From assembly GCA_902803265.1 (NCBI GenBank), contig CADCPD010000073.1, forward strand, positions 1-19,785: 19,785 bases of DNA. The letters are read 5' to 3'. Source of the stretch: an uncultured bacterium (GTDB lineage Bacteria; Cyanobacteriota; Vampirovibrionia; Gastranaerophilales; Gastranaerophilaceae). The notes under the pieces are model-generated. The model was not told where the DNA came from, searched no databases, and saw only the letters and a program-made list of their open reading frames with translations. The translations under genes and the position numbers were made by a program. How positions within the stretch are numbered: the first letter of the stretch is position 1; every line of letters starts with the position of its first letter. Below are positions 1-7,718 of this stretch, piece after piece.

Positions 1-73
1 TTGATTGAATATGAACAACACCTTGTAATACGTTCTTTTTTTCTTTTTTCTTTGTTGTCTTTGGTCTTGCCAT
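1..73 (-). CDS. rpsK: 30S ribosomal protein S11, N-terminal part
   Basis: Only the first 24 codons lie in the window; the gene runs off the left edge. The reverse strand reads MARPKTTKKKEKKNVLQGVV, the basic lysine-rich N-terminus of S11 followed by the start of the conserved 'G-V-V-H-I-Q-S' stretch. S11 binds 16S rRNA in the platform of the small subunit and is essential for translation. A Shine-Dalgarno-like AAAGGAAT lies just upstream of the ATG. It follows rpsM on the same strand after a gap of about 54 nt, the usual order in the infA-rpmJ-rpsM-rpsK-rpoA-rplQ cluster, so rpoA and rplQ probably follow outside the window. The identity is firm despite the short fragment, because of the context. 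Confidence 0.9.
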   Translation of the reverse strand, partial: MARPKTTKKKEKKNVLQGVVHIQS

Positions 74-127
74 TTTTTTATTCCTTTTTCCTAATTAATA
101 TCTTTATTTGTTCGCTATTTTAACTAA

Positions 128-499
128 CTACACTGTTTTCTTCTTAGTAATAGCTAAACCTTTTTTACCTCTACGAGTTCTTGCATTTGTTTTTGTTCTT
201 TGACCTCTGCATGGTAAGTTCTTTTTATGTCTCATACCTCTGTAAGAACCGATTTCTTGAAGTCTCTTTATGTGCATTGAAACAGATCTTCTTAAATCCC
301 CTTCAATTTCATAATTTGATAGTTCGTTTCTTAATAATTTGATATCATTTTCTGTCAAATCATCTGTTCTTAAATCAGGTGAGATACCTGTTGCTTTTAA
401 TATGTTTTCGCTTCTTTTTGGTCCGATACCATAAATATATGTTAAAGCGATAATCATTCTTTTGTTACGAGGTAAATCTACCCCTGCTAATCTTGCCAT
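128..499 (-). CDS. rpsM: 30S ribosomal protein S13
   Basis: This 123-residue protein has the normal length for S13. The N-terminus MARLAGVDLPRNKR and the helix-hairpin-helix segment TYIYGIGPKRSENIL (about residues 20-34) are diagnostic. The C-terminal half carries the RNA-binding signature YRGMRHKKNLPCRGQRTKTN (about residues 86-105) and ends in a basic tail. S13 sits in the head of the 30S subunit and contacts the P-site tRNA and the 50S subunit. A Shine-Dalgarno AAAGGAAAG precedes the ATG. It lies between rpmJ and rpsK on one strand, so it is almost certainly part of one ribosomal-protein transcript starting before infA. Confidence 0.98.
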   Translation of the reverse strand: MARLAGVDLPRNKRMIIALTYIYGIGPKRSENILKATGISPDLRTDDLTENDIKLLRNELSNYEIEGDLRRSVSMHIKRLQEIGSYRGMRHKKNLPCRGQRTKTNARTRRGKKGLAITKKKTV

Positions 500-555
500 A
501 TTTCTTTCCTTTATCTTATTGTATTTTACTTTTCTTCTAATTTATTTATGTGAAA

Positions 556-669
556 TTAACCTTGTCTTTGTTTGTGTTTTGGATTTTCACAAATAATTGC
601 TATTCTACCTTTTCTTTTGATACATTTGCATTTATCGCAAATCTTTTTTACTGAGCTTCTTACTTTCAT
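556..669 (-). CDS. rpmJ: 50S ribosomal protein L36
   Basis: A 37-codon gene. The reverse strand encodes MKVRSSVKKICDKCKCIKRK and ends in ENPKHKQRQG. The zinc-ribbon ligands are visible as Cys11, Cys14, Cys27 and His32, so this is the zinc-binding (C+) type of L36. L36 is the smallest ribosomal protein and stabilises 23S rRNA helices in the large subunit. The ATG at 667-669 is preceded by a Shine-Dalgarno AAAGGAAAAG. It lies between infA and rpsM, the standard position in bacteria and plastids. Length and sequence are typical and nothing looks broken. Confidence 0.97.
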   Translation of the reverse strand: MKVRSSVKKICDKCKCIKRKGRIAIICENPKHKQRQG

Positions 670-694
670 TTTTCTTTTCCTTTATATTAATGTG

Positions 695-910
695 TTATTT
701 CAATCTAAATGTTATTCTGCCTCTGGTAAGATCATAAGGTGTCATTTCAACCTTTACCTTATCTCCCGGCAATATTTTTATGAAATTTTTTCTTATTTTA
801 CCTGAGATATGAGCCAATATTTCATGTTCATTTTCCAATTTCACACGAAACATTGCATTCGGCATTGATTCTATTATAGTTCCTTCTAATTCAATTACGT
901 CTTTTGACAC
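695..910 (-). CDS. infA: Translation initiation factor IF-1
   Basis: This 71-residue protein is a single S1/OB-fold domain and matches IF-1 over its whole length (SKDVIELEGTIIESMPNAMF at the start, then the typical ILAHISGKIRKNFIKILPGD segment and the C-terminal DLTRGRITFR). IF-1 binds the ribosomal A site during initiation and assists IF-2 and IF-3. The start codon is GTG (908-910), with AAAGGT about 8 nt upstream; this start reproduces the family N-terminus. It is the first gene of the cluster here: map, adk and secY, often found directly upstream, are absent, and a patatin gene lies 246 bp upstream instead. A promoter and a short leader hairpin precede it. Confidence 0.98.
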   Translation of the reverse strand: MSKDVIELEGTIIESMPNAMFRVKLENEHEILAHISGKIRKNFIKILPGDKVKVEMTPYDLTRGRITFRLK

Positions 911-915
911 TATCT

Positions 916-948
916 TTACCTTTGAGGAATACTCCTCAACCCTTTCAT
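916..948 (-). promoter_or_regulatory. infA leader hairpin and possible 10-codon leader ORF
   Basis: The predicted infA leader contains a perfect 7-bp stem, TTGAGGA/TCCTCAA, with a 4-nt loop at 922-939. It ends just before the AAAGGT Shine-Dalgarno of infA. A mini-ORF, MKGLRSIPQR, starts at 948, ends in TAA at 916-918 and runs through the hairpin, so its translation could open the hairpin. Its own ribosome binding site is weak. The stem is seen directly; a regulatory role is inference. Confidence 0.4.
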
Positions 949-965
949 TTCTTTCGACTTCCTTT

Positions 966-993
966 ATAGTACTTGCTAAATTTTTATTTGCAA
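966..993 (-). promoter_or_regulatory. Putative infA promoter
   Basis: On the minus strand TTGCAA (988-993) is followed after 16 nt by TACTAT (966-971). Transcription would start near 959 and give a leader of about 48 nt. This is the best sigma-70-like match in the 246-bp gap upstream of infA. The rest of the gap (about 994-1156) is AT-rich, with no gene, tRNA or clear terminator that I can see. Confidence 0.5.
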
Positions 994-1156
994 GCCTTTT
1001 AACCCTATTTTTTGAAGTTTTTTATCAAAATTTATTGTTTGTTTTTTTATAAAAACCAATGTTTAACCAAAACAAGGATATCTAAAAACCATAATATACA
1101 AAGATTTTAAGCATATTGATAAACTTTTGTAACAATTTTAATATGCATATAAATAA

Positions 1157-2362
1157 TTAAACAAACATTTTATCGGAAAAACCATTTTCTACTTCACTCA
1201 TTTTTATTTCAAGTTTTTGGATTAACAAACTTAACGCCGTCTCAACTACCAATAAACCTGCTTTTGGATACATTCCCAAAAGGTTTGGCTCTCCGAGTTT
1301 ATCAAAAAATAAATTTTTAAATTCAGTTATTAAATCAAAAAATTTTTCATCAATTACTTCATTAGCCTCATGTAAATCAATATACAAAAGACCCATTTCC
1401 TCTTTCAGTTTTGAAATTTTTCTTTTCAAAAGAAGATTCTCCATTTCTTTTAAATGCAACAAAATATTATTATATTGCGCAAAAATATACTTCTTTTTAT
1501 TCGGCAAAAAATCCGTAAAATATCTCATTGTTTGTTCATAACCAATTTGAAGAAGATGCTCTCTTTTTTCTTTTGATTGATTAAAATCAACAATTATAAC
1601 TTCACCTGTATTTAATATTATATAGTCATATTTATCTTTTTTTCCGTAGCAATCAACAATAAAATCTGTTGCAATTGAAGTCACGCAACTATACACTGTA
1701 TTTATAAAATCTATAGGATTTTTACCTTTTCCTGCATAATCACCTTCTAATCGGAACTCCAAAATTCTATTTTCTTTTGAATTTAATGTTTTTGACAATT
1801 TCCAAAGAGGCCAGCTTTTTTGCAAATCTCCATCCACCAATTCTGAATCATCCATTTTATATGGAGGCATTAAACCCGGCATTGTAGACGAAATTCTTAT
1901 CGCTTTGGCTATTTCAAAATCAGGAGTTTCATATTTTGAAAATTCTTTACATTTAAAGTTTGTCAAATCAGTTGTTATAATTACTAAATCTCTGTTTAAA
2001 TCTTTAAAAGTAACAGGTACGCTTTCGTCTTTTTTATAAACATCTCCGTAGTATTTTTTTTCTATTAAGTCTCTGAGCCAATCTAAAAATACTTCACCCT
2101 TTGAAAGTGCAAACTCCTTACCCAATCCAAAATGAATATCTTTAAATAAATCAAAATTTACATTTAAAAATAAATTTTTTAATTCTTCTACGTTATATCC
2201 AACTGCAATAAGCCCTGCAAAAATCGCACCAACAGAAGATCCTGCAAGAGAACCTATTTCCACTCCAACCTCTTCTAACGCTTTAATTGCCCCTAGGTAT
2301 GCAACTCCCCTAATTGCACCTCCACCAAAAATTACGTCATATTTTAGGTTTGTTGTAACCAT
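1157..2362 (-). CDS. Patatin-like phospholipase
   Basis: This 401-residue protein has a patatin domain in about its first 200 residues. The oxyanion-hole glycine run GGGAIRG is at 13-19, the nucleophile elbow GSSVG at 41-45 gives catalytic Ser43, and Asp177 in the VDGD motif completes the Ser-Asp dyad. Patatins hydrolyse acyl esters of lipids, usually phospholipids. No signal peptide or membrane segment is visible, so it is probably cytosolic or peripherally membrane-bound. The C-terminal half (about 240-401) is helical and rich in Lys/Glu, and I do not recognise it. The start lies 2 nt after the stop of the upstream membrane-protein gene, so the two are probably co-transcribed and translationally coupled. 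The exact substrate cannot be read from the sequence. Confidence 0.9.
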   Translation of the reverse strand: MVTTNLKYDVIFGGGAIRGVAYLGAIKALEEVGVEIGSLAGSSVGAIFAGLIAVGYNVEELKNLFLNVNFDLFKDIHFGLGKEFALSKGEVFLDWLRDLIEKKYYGDVYKKDESVPVTFKDLNRDLVIITTDLTNFKCKEFSKYETPDFEIAKAIRISSTMPGLMPPYKMDDSELVDGDLQKSWPLWKLSKTLNSKENRILEFRLEGDYAGKGKNPIDFINTVYSCVTSIATDFIVDCYGKKDKYDYIILNTGEVIIVDFNQSKEKREHLLQIGYEQTMRYFTDFLPNKKKYIFAQYNNILLHLKEMENLLLKRKISKLKEEMGLLYIDLHEANEVIDEKFFDLITEFKNLFFDKLGEPNLLGMYPKAGLLVVETALSLLIQKLEIKMSEVENGFSDKMFV

Positions 2363-2364
2363 TA

Positions 2365-3876
2365 TTATTTTTTCTTTCTAAAATTTACACCAGTATCAAA
2401 AATTGAATTTTCGTAATATGTAAAATTCATTGTTGGTTGTTCATAGTTGTCTTTTTTTAACTTGTCATTCACAAATACGGTAAATCTATTACCTTTATAT
2501 GCTTCATGCCAATTTTGCATTTCTTTCAACTTATCTATAATAGGGTATTCGTTTTCTAAAATCATTACGTCAGGAGGGTACTTTTTCAAGACTTCATCCC
2601 ATCCATCTAATACTAAATGGAATCTTCTTAGAAGAGGGACCATTTCATCGTAATATACTTCTTCATATCTTCCATCCATAAATATTAAATTATTTGGATA
2701 TAATTTGTACGAAACATAACTGCCTAACCCCAAATTAACCAAAATATTACCTTTAAGATCATTGACTTTTACAAACTCAGTTTCCAAAACAGGAAACACA
2801 AAGCTTACTCTTGGTCTATAATCCGCAACTCTTAACAATGAAAAGCAGAATAAACCTAAAAAGGTATAAATTATTAAATTTTTCCATTTTGTTAATGAAA
2901 AATCTTTTATAAATGCGTAAAAATCTACATAAGCAAACGCAACAGCAATTATAACAAAGAATCTTATCAATTTTAAATGTTGTATAGCCAAAATGGTTGT
3001 AATTAAAATTAATAAAAATTTTGTTTTATCAGCTCTTGCATAGCTAAAGCCTTCTTTGAAAACTTTTACACATTCCAAGCCCAAAATAAAGAACATAAAA
3101 TATTTAAATGCAAAATATGAATACATATGATATGGAGAGAAAATACCCCACCATTCAACTATATCCGCTCTTTTCATTGTATTTGCCATAAGCAAAAATT
3201 TCAAATATTTAGCGCCATATGGATTTATTAACATTAACGGAATCGATACAAGAAGTGTAATCAAATACGGTTTAAACTCTTTTTTATTTAAAGCTTCACC
3301 TATTGCATAAACAAGAATCAAACCTAAACCAGCAACAACGCCACCATGAATATTGTTCCACAAAATTATTAATATCGGTAAAATCGCCAATACCTTATAA
3401 TTTTGTTTTACTCTTACATATTCCAAAATATACAAGAACATAGCAAAGAACATAAACGTAAACATATGACATCTTACAGGATAAAAGAATACATCTTGCA
3501 TTACGTATATTGCAAAGAAATAAAACACTATATTGTACTTTGAAATCTCTTTTGGAACATTTAGTTCAATAACTTTAAATGCAAAGTAAAATATCAAAAA
3601 TGTTAATATTGATTGAAGCCAAATTATACCAGCAGCACCAAATAAGTGCTGAAAAGCATATATAATTACACTTGCACCCCATTCATGATCTATCCACTCA
3701 TGTGTCGGAGTATATGATAAAAAGTCTCTTGTTAAAACATGACCTGTCTCAATAACTGATTGTCCAACAATCAATCTTGCCCATAAATCATAATCATATC
3801 CAAGAGCATGCGATGCAAAACTTAAACATATTAGAAATAAAAATATATAAAATATTAAATTCTTGACCAATTGCAT
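2365..3876 (-). CDS. Polytopic membrane protein, GT-C glycosyltransferase-like
   Basis: This 503-residue protein has about ten hydrophobic helices over residues 5-350 and a soluble C-terminal domain. The first periplasmic loop has a DYD motif (28-30) followed by LWARLIVGQSVIETG and later HEWGA; internal motifs WNNIHGG and NPYGAKYL are also present. An acidic pair in the first loop followed by many helices is the layout of GT-C enzymes, which use polyprenyl-phosphate sugars, and uncharacterised bacterial membrane proteins share this pattern. The C-terminal domain contains MDGRYEEVYYDE and a PPDVMILENEY segment. The function is inferred from architecture only. The ATG sits 6 nt after a consensus extended -10 box, with no Shine-Dalgarno, so the transcript is probably leaderless. 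The patatin gene follows after 2 nt. Confidence 0.7.
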   Translation of the reverse strand: MQLVKNLIFYIFLFLICLSFASHALGYDYDLWARLIVGQSVIETGHVLTRDFLSYTPTHEWIDHEWGASVIIYAFQHLFGAAGIIWLQSILTFLIFYFAFKVIELNVPKEISKYNIVFYFFAIYVMQDVFFYPVRCHMFTFMFFAMFLYILEYVRVKQNYKVLAILPILIILWNNIHGGVVAGLGLILVYAIGEALNKKEFKPYLITLLVSIPLMLINPYGAKYLKFLLMANTMKRADIVEWWGIFSPYHMYSYFAFKYFMFFILGLECVKVFKEGFSYARADKTKFLLILITTILAIQHLKLIRFFVIIAVAFAYVDFYAFIKDFSLTKWKNLIIYTFLGLFCFSLLRVADYRPRVSFVFPVLETEFVKVNDLKGNILVNLGLGSYVSYKLYPNNLIFMDGRYEEVYYDEMVPLLRRFHLVLDGWDEVLKKYPPDVMILENEYPIIDKLKEMQNWHEAYKGNRFTVFVNDKLKKDNYEQPTMNFTYYENSIFDTGVNFRKKK

Positions 3877-3882
3877 ATAGCC

Positions 3883-3911
3883 ATTATAACATCGTTTTTA
3901 TTTAACCGCAA
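3883..3911 (-). promoter_or_regulatory. Extended -10 promoter of the 503-residue membrane-protein gene
   Basis: On the minus strand TTGCGG (3906-3911), a 17-nt spacer and TGTTATAAT (-10 at 3883-3888, with an extended TG) lie directly before the gene. Exactly 6 nt separate TATAAT from ATG (3874-3876), so the expected start of transcription is the A of the start codon. The -35 box overlaps the last codons of the upstream phage-type gene (stop at 3898). This marks the left edge of the phage block as an independent host transcription unit. Confidence 0.7.
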
Positions 3912-4128
3912 TAATACATTCATAAATTCTGTCAATTTTTTCCTTCATTTCAAATACTTGCTCTTTTAGGTCCTTTACACTATTTAACGTTGCAAATTTT
4001 TCTTCAACATCATCTATAATTTCACGATGTTTTTTCTCTAGCTGTTCAGGAGTAACAACTACTCGCTGTTGGATTAAAAATACCATTATAACGACTATTA
4101 ATGGTGCATATTGAATAAATGTTTCCAT
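3898..4128 (-). CDS. Small membrane-anchored coiled-coil phage protein
   Basis: This 76-residue protein has one N-terminal membrane helix (about residues 7-20, APLIVVIMVFLI) and a charged heptad-rich helix (about 27-70) that is probably a coiled coil. It starts 13 nt after the large terminase stop, with a good GGGAG site, so it belongs to the phage operon and is its last gene. Its topology would suit a spanin-like or holin-associated lysis protein or a virion assembly factor, but no family signature identifies it. There is no lipobox cysteine near the N-terminus, so it is not a typical o-spanin. The function is unknown. The promoter of the next host gene overlaps its 3' end. Confidence 0.65.
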   Translation of the reverse strand: METFIQYAPLIVVIMVFLIQQRVVVTPEQLEKKHREIIDDVEEKFATLNSVKDLKEQVFEMKEKIDRIYECIIAVK

Positions 4129-4141
4129 AATATCTCCCTAT

Positions 4142-5431
4142 TTATAAAGTTATCGGCCAATAATATTCCACAAGATATGATGCAGCATCAAAAGGATGCA
4201 TTAAAAATTTCAGTTCTTTTGCATGTTTTATTTGTTGAAAAGTTGGAATATCTATTCTTGAAGAGCCCTCTTGATATTTTAAGTTATAAATGTTATACAG
4301 AAGTTTTTCACATTTTTTATCTATAAAGACACTTACTTCGCCGTCAGTTGATCGAACTTTTGAATTAAACGCCATAACTCTGTTTTTAATAGGAGGATTA
4401 AAAGCTCTGATTTTAACATCCGCTTCATATCCAAATTTTGCTAAAGTTTTTTTCATAATAACGTAATTTGTAAATTCACTGGTACAACTTCTGTTATCCC
4501 CTGATGCATCTCCGTTTATTATTATTTTTCCCTTATGATTCGGATATCTGTTTACAAATTCTTCGCAAGCCCTCTCCGTTGTAGTATTTTCCATTACTAT
4601 TTCATCAAAGAAAAAGACTTTATCCTCACTCTTATGCGCAAGTATCCAGCTCATAGGATCAACATTAAAATCACATGTTATGTGTAAATCTAAGTCCTGC
4701 TGATATTTTATTTCTCTTACATTATCTTCTCTAAAGCCCTTTACAACAAGCCCTGAATCATAATCTCCTGTTTGTGCTAATACATAAATATTATAATATT
4801 TTTCATCATATAATTTTTTTAATTCATCACAAAAACCTTCCGGCAGATAAATATTTTGATGTGTAGGCGCAGAAATTAATCGATAATTTGGCATTGGATT
4901 ATCTACAAATGTATTATAGACCCAGCCTTTATTTAATTCAGGATTTGTATGTCCGAATATTCGGTACTGAAAGTTTTTCCATTCTTTTTTTTGAGTTTGT
5001 CTTAATCTTGCAAGAAGCATTTTAAAAGTCGAAAAAGGAACATCTGACATTTCTTCAATTTCTACAAAGCCCAAATTTAAAGACTTTAATTTATCCGGTT
5101 CGTCAAAATGTCTGAACAAAATTTCCGAACCGTTTTTAAAAGTTAAGCTTTGGGTTGAACTTGACCATTCATAATCAACTCCGGCAACAAATCCCATATT
5201 TTCTAAATGTTCAAAATAAGACTGCAATGTTGTATCTCTCACCAATGTATAAGTTTGAGCACCACAAAGTCCTCTTATACCTTCAAATTTTAAACACAAC
5301 AATATTCCGAGTAACGAACCCGCGAAAGTTTTACCTGAACCAAAACCTCCCTGATATACAGCAACATCAATACTGTAATCGTGAGGAATTTCTAAAAATT
5401 CCCGCTGTGATTTTAATAATTTATATCCCAT
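4142..5431 (-). CDS. Phage terminase large subunit
   Basis: About 429 residues, of the PBSX/XtmB type. It carries the ATPase Walker A motif GGFGSGKT (28-35), a Walker B segment GFVEIEE (about 121-127) and a C-terminal RNase-H-like nuclease with acidic residues in CDFNVDP (Asp254), NGDASGDNR (Asp308) and HPFDAASY (Asp415). The enzyme drives phage DNA into the prohead through the portal and cuts the concatemer. All catalytic residues appear to be present. I chose the ATG at 5429-5431; an in-frame GTG three codons upstream (5440) is possible but has no ribosome binding site. A 17-bp inverted repeat lies just before the start. The gene follows portal, the reverse of the usual terminase-portal order. 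Confidence 0.95.
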   Translation of the reverse strand: MGYKLLKSQREFLEIPHDYSIDVAVYQGGFGSGKTFAGSLLGILLCLKFEGIRGLCGAQTYTLVRDTTLQSYFEHLENMGFVAGVDYEWSSSTQSLTFKNGSEILFRHFDEPDKLKSLNLGFVEIEEMSDVPFSTFKMLLARLRQTQKKEWKNFQYRIFGHTNPELNKGWVYNTFVDNPMPNYRLISAPTHQNIYLPEGFCDELKKLYDEKYYNIYVLAQTGDYDSGLVVKGFREDNVREIKYQQDLDLHITCDFNVDPMSWILAHKSEDKVFFFDEIVMENTTTERACEEFVNRYPNHKGKIIINGDASGDNRSCTSEFTNYVIMKKTLAKFGYEADVKIRAFNPPIKNRVMAFNSKVRSTDGEVSVFIDKKCEKLLYNIYNLKYQEGSSRIDIPTFQQIKHAKELKFLMHPFDAASYLVEYYWPITL

Positions 5432-5442
5432 TTTCTCCACCC

Positions 5443-5478
5443 TTGCGAAAGGATTTATTTGAATAAATCCTTTCGCAA
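5443..5478. repeat. 17-bp perfect inverted repeat between portal and large terminase
   Basis: The arms 5443-5459 and 5462-5478 are exact reverse complements (TTGCGAAAGGATTTATT) with a 2-nt centre. On the minus-strand transcript the hairpin falls after the portal stop (5488) and ends about 11 nt before the terminase ATG, close to its ribosome binding site. No U-run follows it in that direction, so it is not a classical terminator for the operon. It could be an RNase processing site, a translational control element or a DNA-level recognition site for packaging. Confidence 0.8.
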
Positions 5479-5487
5479 ATTTTACTT

Positions 5488-7137
5488 TTATCCCTCATTT
5501 GTTAAAAAATTATTTGAATTTTCTATTCCGTATTGTTCAAGAGCATATTTAAAACACTCTATCCAATTAATCTGCTGAGCTAATGTCGGAATTTCAGCAA
5601 AAGATTTTACAACTTCAAACAATTCTTTTAGTCTTAATTTTCTCTCCATAGTGGCTTTTCTGTCACCGTAACGATAGATATAATCCGCACCTCTTATGGA
5701 ATCATCTATTTCCAAGAAAATATACTTTCCGCCATCATTTATACAAATAGTTTCTTTTCCTAGTTTAAAGTTTGATATTATTTCCGCTGTTTTTTCTACC
5801 ATTGGAATAATAATTTTTCTGCTTATAGCATCAAGCATCATATTTAATCTTGCAGACTGACCGCTTACGGAATAAGTTATTTCTGTAGCAGTTCTTGATT
5901 GTGATTGAATATTTCCCGCCATATTTTTGAAAATACCTGTTGCACTTTCTATTGTGGTTTTAAAGTAATTTAAGAAATCCCAACCGTTTAATGCTTTATC
6001 AAAACTCAACGGAATAGGGGCTTGTGGCATCAAAGCAGAATCATATTCGATAATTTTACCAGGTCTAACTTCCTGCTCACCTTTAAAACATCCTTTCGGT
6101 GCAAGATATGGCGGATTCATCATCAAAGAAAGCGCATCCAGCTGCTTATTCATTATTGTTGAAGATATATTGTTCAATATAATTGCAACTCTTAGCGGAG
6201 AAAGTCCTCGTTGTGTTGCAGGAGACTCAATTATATTTGCGTGAATAAACGGATTTATAATAAAAGGATTTGCCTCAAATCTTATAATTTCCTTTCTTCC
6301 CGCAACAACTATTAACCAATTTTTTAAAATTTCTCCATTTTCAAACTCAATATCTCCCCAATATTCCAATATTTCTAATTTATTTCCGTCTGTACTTTTA
6401 TCGGTATCTTTAAACTTTTTATTGGTTAAAATTTGTTTTAAATTCTCAAGTTTTTCTTCGGTTAAAAAATTGTTTAATGTGTTGTTTTTTATTTCATCAA
6501 GAGATGAATATGTACGATAAATCTTTGCACAATTATCCCAATTGTCTTTATTATGAACATCAAAAACAAAATCTTCAGGTTTTATATATTTAACTTTTGC
6601 ATTATCGTAAACGACTTTATTTTCAACAACAAACTTCTCATCATCAAACGACACTATTTCTTCTTCAAGTGTTTTTGCCCGTCTTATATTTTTAACCTTT
6701 GTTTCCCAACCGACGAAAAGTGTACATTCCCCTGTTTCTACAACCGAATCTATTATTTTTTCAAGCTCATTTTCAATATTCATCTGCTCAAAAGTGTTTA
6801 CCAACATTGCTTTTTGTCTATTTGCAAGCATTTGAGTTTCCGGTGTTACACCTGATACATCAAACATTCCATCAGCGTGAGAATATAAATTTTCACTAAT
6901 ATGCGCTTTTAAAGTTTGAGCTAACTCATATATATCCGGTAATTCTAATTTTGTATTCCAATCATTTACATTCGGAAGTTTTTTAGAATAAATTGCATCT
7001 CTTACAATTCTTATATCTGATAATTGTAATGATCTGGCCGATTCAAATTCGTCATACTTGTTTGAAATCTCTTTTATGAGATAAATATTTTGTTTCTCAT
7101 CTGTACTTGTCGTTAAATCAAATTTTTCTATTTGCAT
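5488..7137 (-). CDS. Phage portal protein
   Basis: This 549-residue protein has the features of a podovirus-type portal (head-tail connector). There is an acidic helical N-terminus, a wing region with 'ETGECTLFVGWETKV' near residue 135, the conserved 'PFIHANIIESPATQRGLSP' stretch near residues 295-313 and a long-helix region around 'ESATGIFKNMAG' and 'RTATEITYS' (about 395-425). These match the loop, stem and crown order of portals. Twelve copies would form the ring through which DNA enters and leaves the capsid. It starts with AAGGAGAG 5-6 nt upstream of ATG and overlaps the GNAT gene by 10 nt, so the two are coupled. It is shorter than P22 portal (725 residues) because it lacks a long C-terminal barrel. 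Confidence 0.9.
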   Translation of the reverse strand: MQIEKFDLTTSTDEKQNIYLIKEISNKYDEFESARSLQLSDIRIVRDAIYSKKLPNVNDWNTKLELPDIYELAQTLKAHISENLYSHADGMFDVSGVTPETQMLANRQKAMLVNTFEQMNIENELEKIIDSVVETGECTLFVGWETKVKNIRRAKTLEEEIVSFDDEKFVVENKVVYDNAKVKYIKPEDFVFDVHNKDNWDNCAKIYRTYSSLDEIKNNTLNNFLTEEKLENLKQILTNKKFKDTDKSTDGNKLEILEYWGDIEFENGEILKNWLIVVAGRKEIIRFEANPFIINPFIHANIIESPATQRGLSPLRVAIILNNISSTIMNKQLDALSLMMNPPYLAPKGCFKGEQEVRPGKIIEYDSALMPQAPIPLSFDKALNGWDFLNYFKTTIESATGIFKNMAGNIQSQSRTATEITYSVSGQSARLNMMLDAISRKIIIPMVEKTAEIISNFKLGKETICINDGGKYIFLEIDDSIRGADYIYRYGDRKATMERKLRLKELFEVVKSFAEIPTLAQQINWIECFKYALEQYGIENSNNFLTNEG

Positions 7138-7661
7138 TTTTCTCTCCTTATAACTGAATATATTTCTACATCTTGAAGTTGTTTATTTTTTATTGTCTCG
7201 CCCTTTAAAAGAGCTTCTTTTTTAAAGCCTAAATACCTTAATAAACCTTTCACCGCAACATTTTCTTTAAAAACGGCTGCTTTAATTTTTTGAAATTTAT
7301 ATTTTTTAAAGCAATATTTTATAAATTTTTTGGCAGCTTCTCTTACGGGACTTCCCCAATATTTTCTGCAAAAACAAGTATTTATTTCTGCAGAATGAAA
7401 CTTATTTTTACTGCCAATAAAATTGTCAAAATATACAAAACCCATAAAATCATTCGTTTCGGAATCTACAATTACCCAAAAAAATCTTCCTGAATTTTCT
7501 ATTAATTTAAATAGAGCCTCTACCAAATCTATATCTTCAAAATAATCATCGAAAATAAATCTTTCATACTTGGTCATAAGCTTAAGAATATCCGGTAAAA
7601 AATGAAGGTTTCGATATTCATTAATATTTTTGTTAATTATTACTTTCGCAAATTTAATCAT
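7128..7661 (-). CDS. Phage-encoded GNAT acetyltransferase
   Basis: This 177-residue protein has the GNAT fold. The core strands read FFWVIVDSETNDFMGFVYFD (about 60-79) and AEINTCFCRKYWGSPVREAA (about 91-110), where the second holds a modified acetyl-CoA P-loop (YWGSPVREAAKKFI in place of the common Q/RxxGxG/A). The end has the typical 'KENVAVKGLLRYLGFKKE' segment. It transfers an acetyl group from acetyl-CoA to an unknown amine. It overlaps the portal gene by 10 nt and so is translated with the packaging genes. GNAT genes beside portal or terminase genes occur in many phages, where the target is generally unknown; modification of a virion or host protein is a guess. Confidence 0.85.
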   Translation of the reverse strand: MIKFAKVIINKNINEYRNLHFLPDILKLMTKYERFIFDDYFEDIDLVEALFKLIENSGRFFWVIVDSETNDFMGFVYFDNFIGSKNKFHSAEINTCFCRKYWGSPVREAAKKFIKYCFKKYKFQKIKAAVFKENVAVKGLLRYLGFKKEALLKGETIKNKQLQDVEIYSVIRREKCK

Positions 7662-7664
7662 TTA

Positions 7665-7694
7665 TTGACTTTTTTCCTTTCTTAAACTTATAAT
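7665..7694 (+). promoter_or_regulatory. Consensus sigma-70 promoter of the antisense membrane-protein gene
   Basis: TTGACT (7665-7670), an 18-nt spacer and TATAAT (7689-7694) lie in the 57-bp gap between the diverging GNAT and membrane-protein genes. The expected leader is about 18 nt and contains CAGGAG before the ATG at 7719. It is one of the best promoter matches in the window. It overlaps the leader of the GNAT gene on the other strand. A dedicated strong promoter on a single reversed gene is the mark of a phage moron. Confidence 0.8.
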
Positions 7695-7718
7695 CAAAGA
7701 CAAATAACAGGAGCTTTT

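Noticed and set aside
572..805. Plus-strand frame opposite rpmJ and infA
   Set aside because: It is antisense to two well-supported genes and has a hydrophobic shadow-frame composition.
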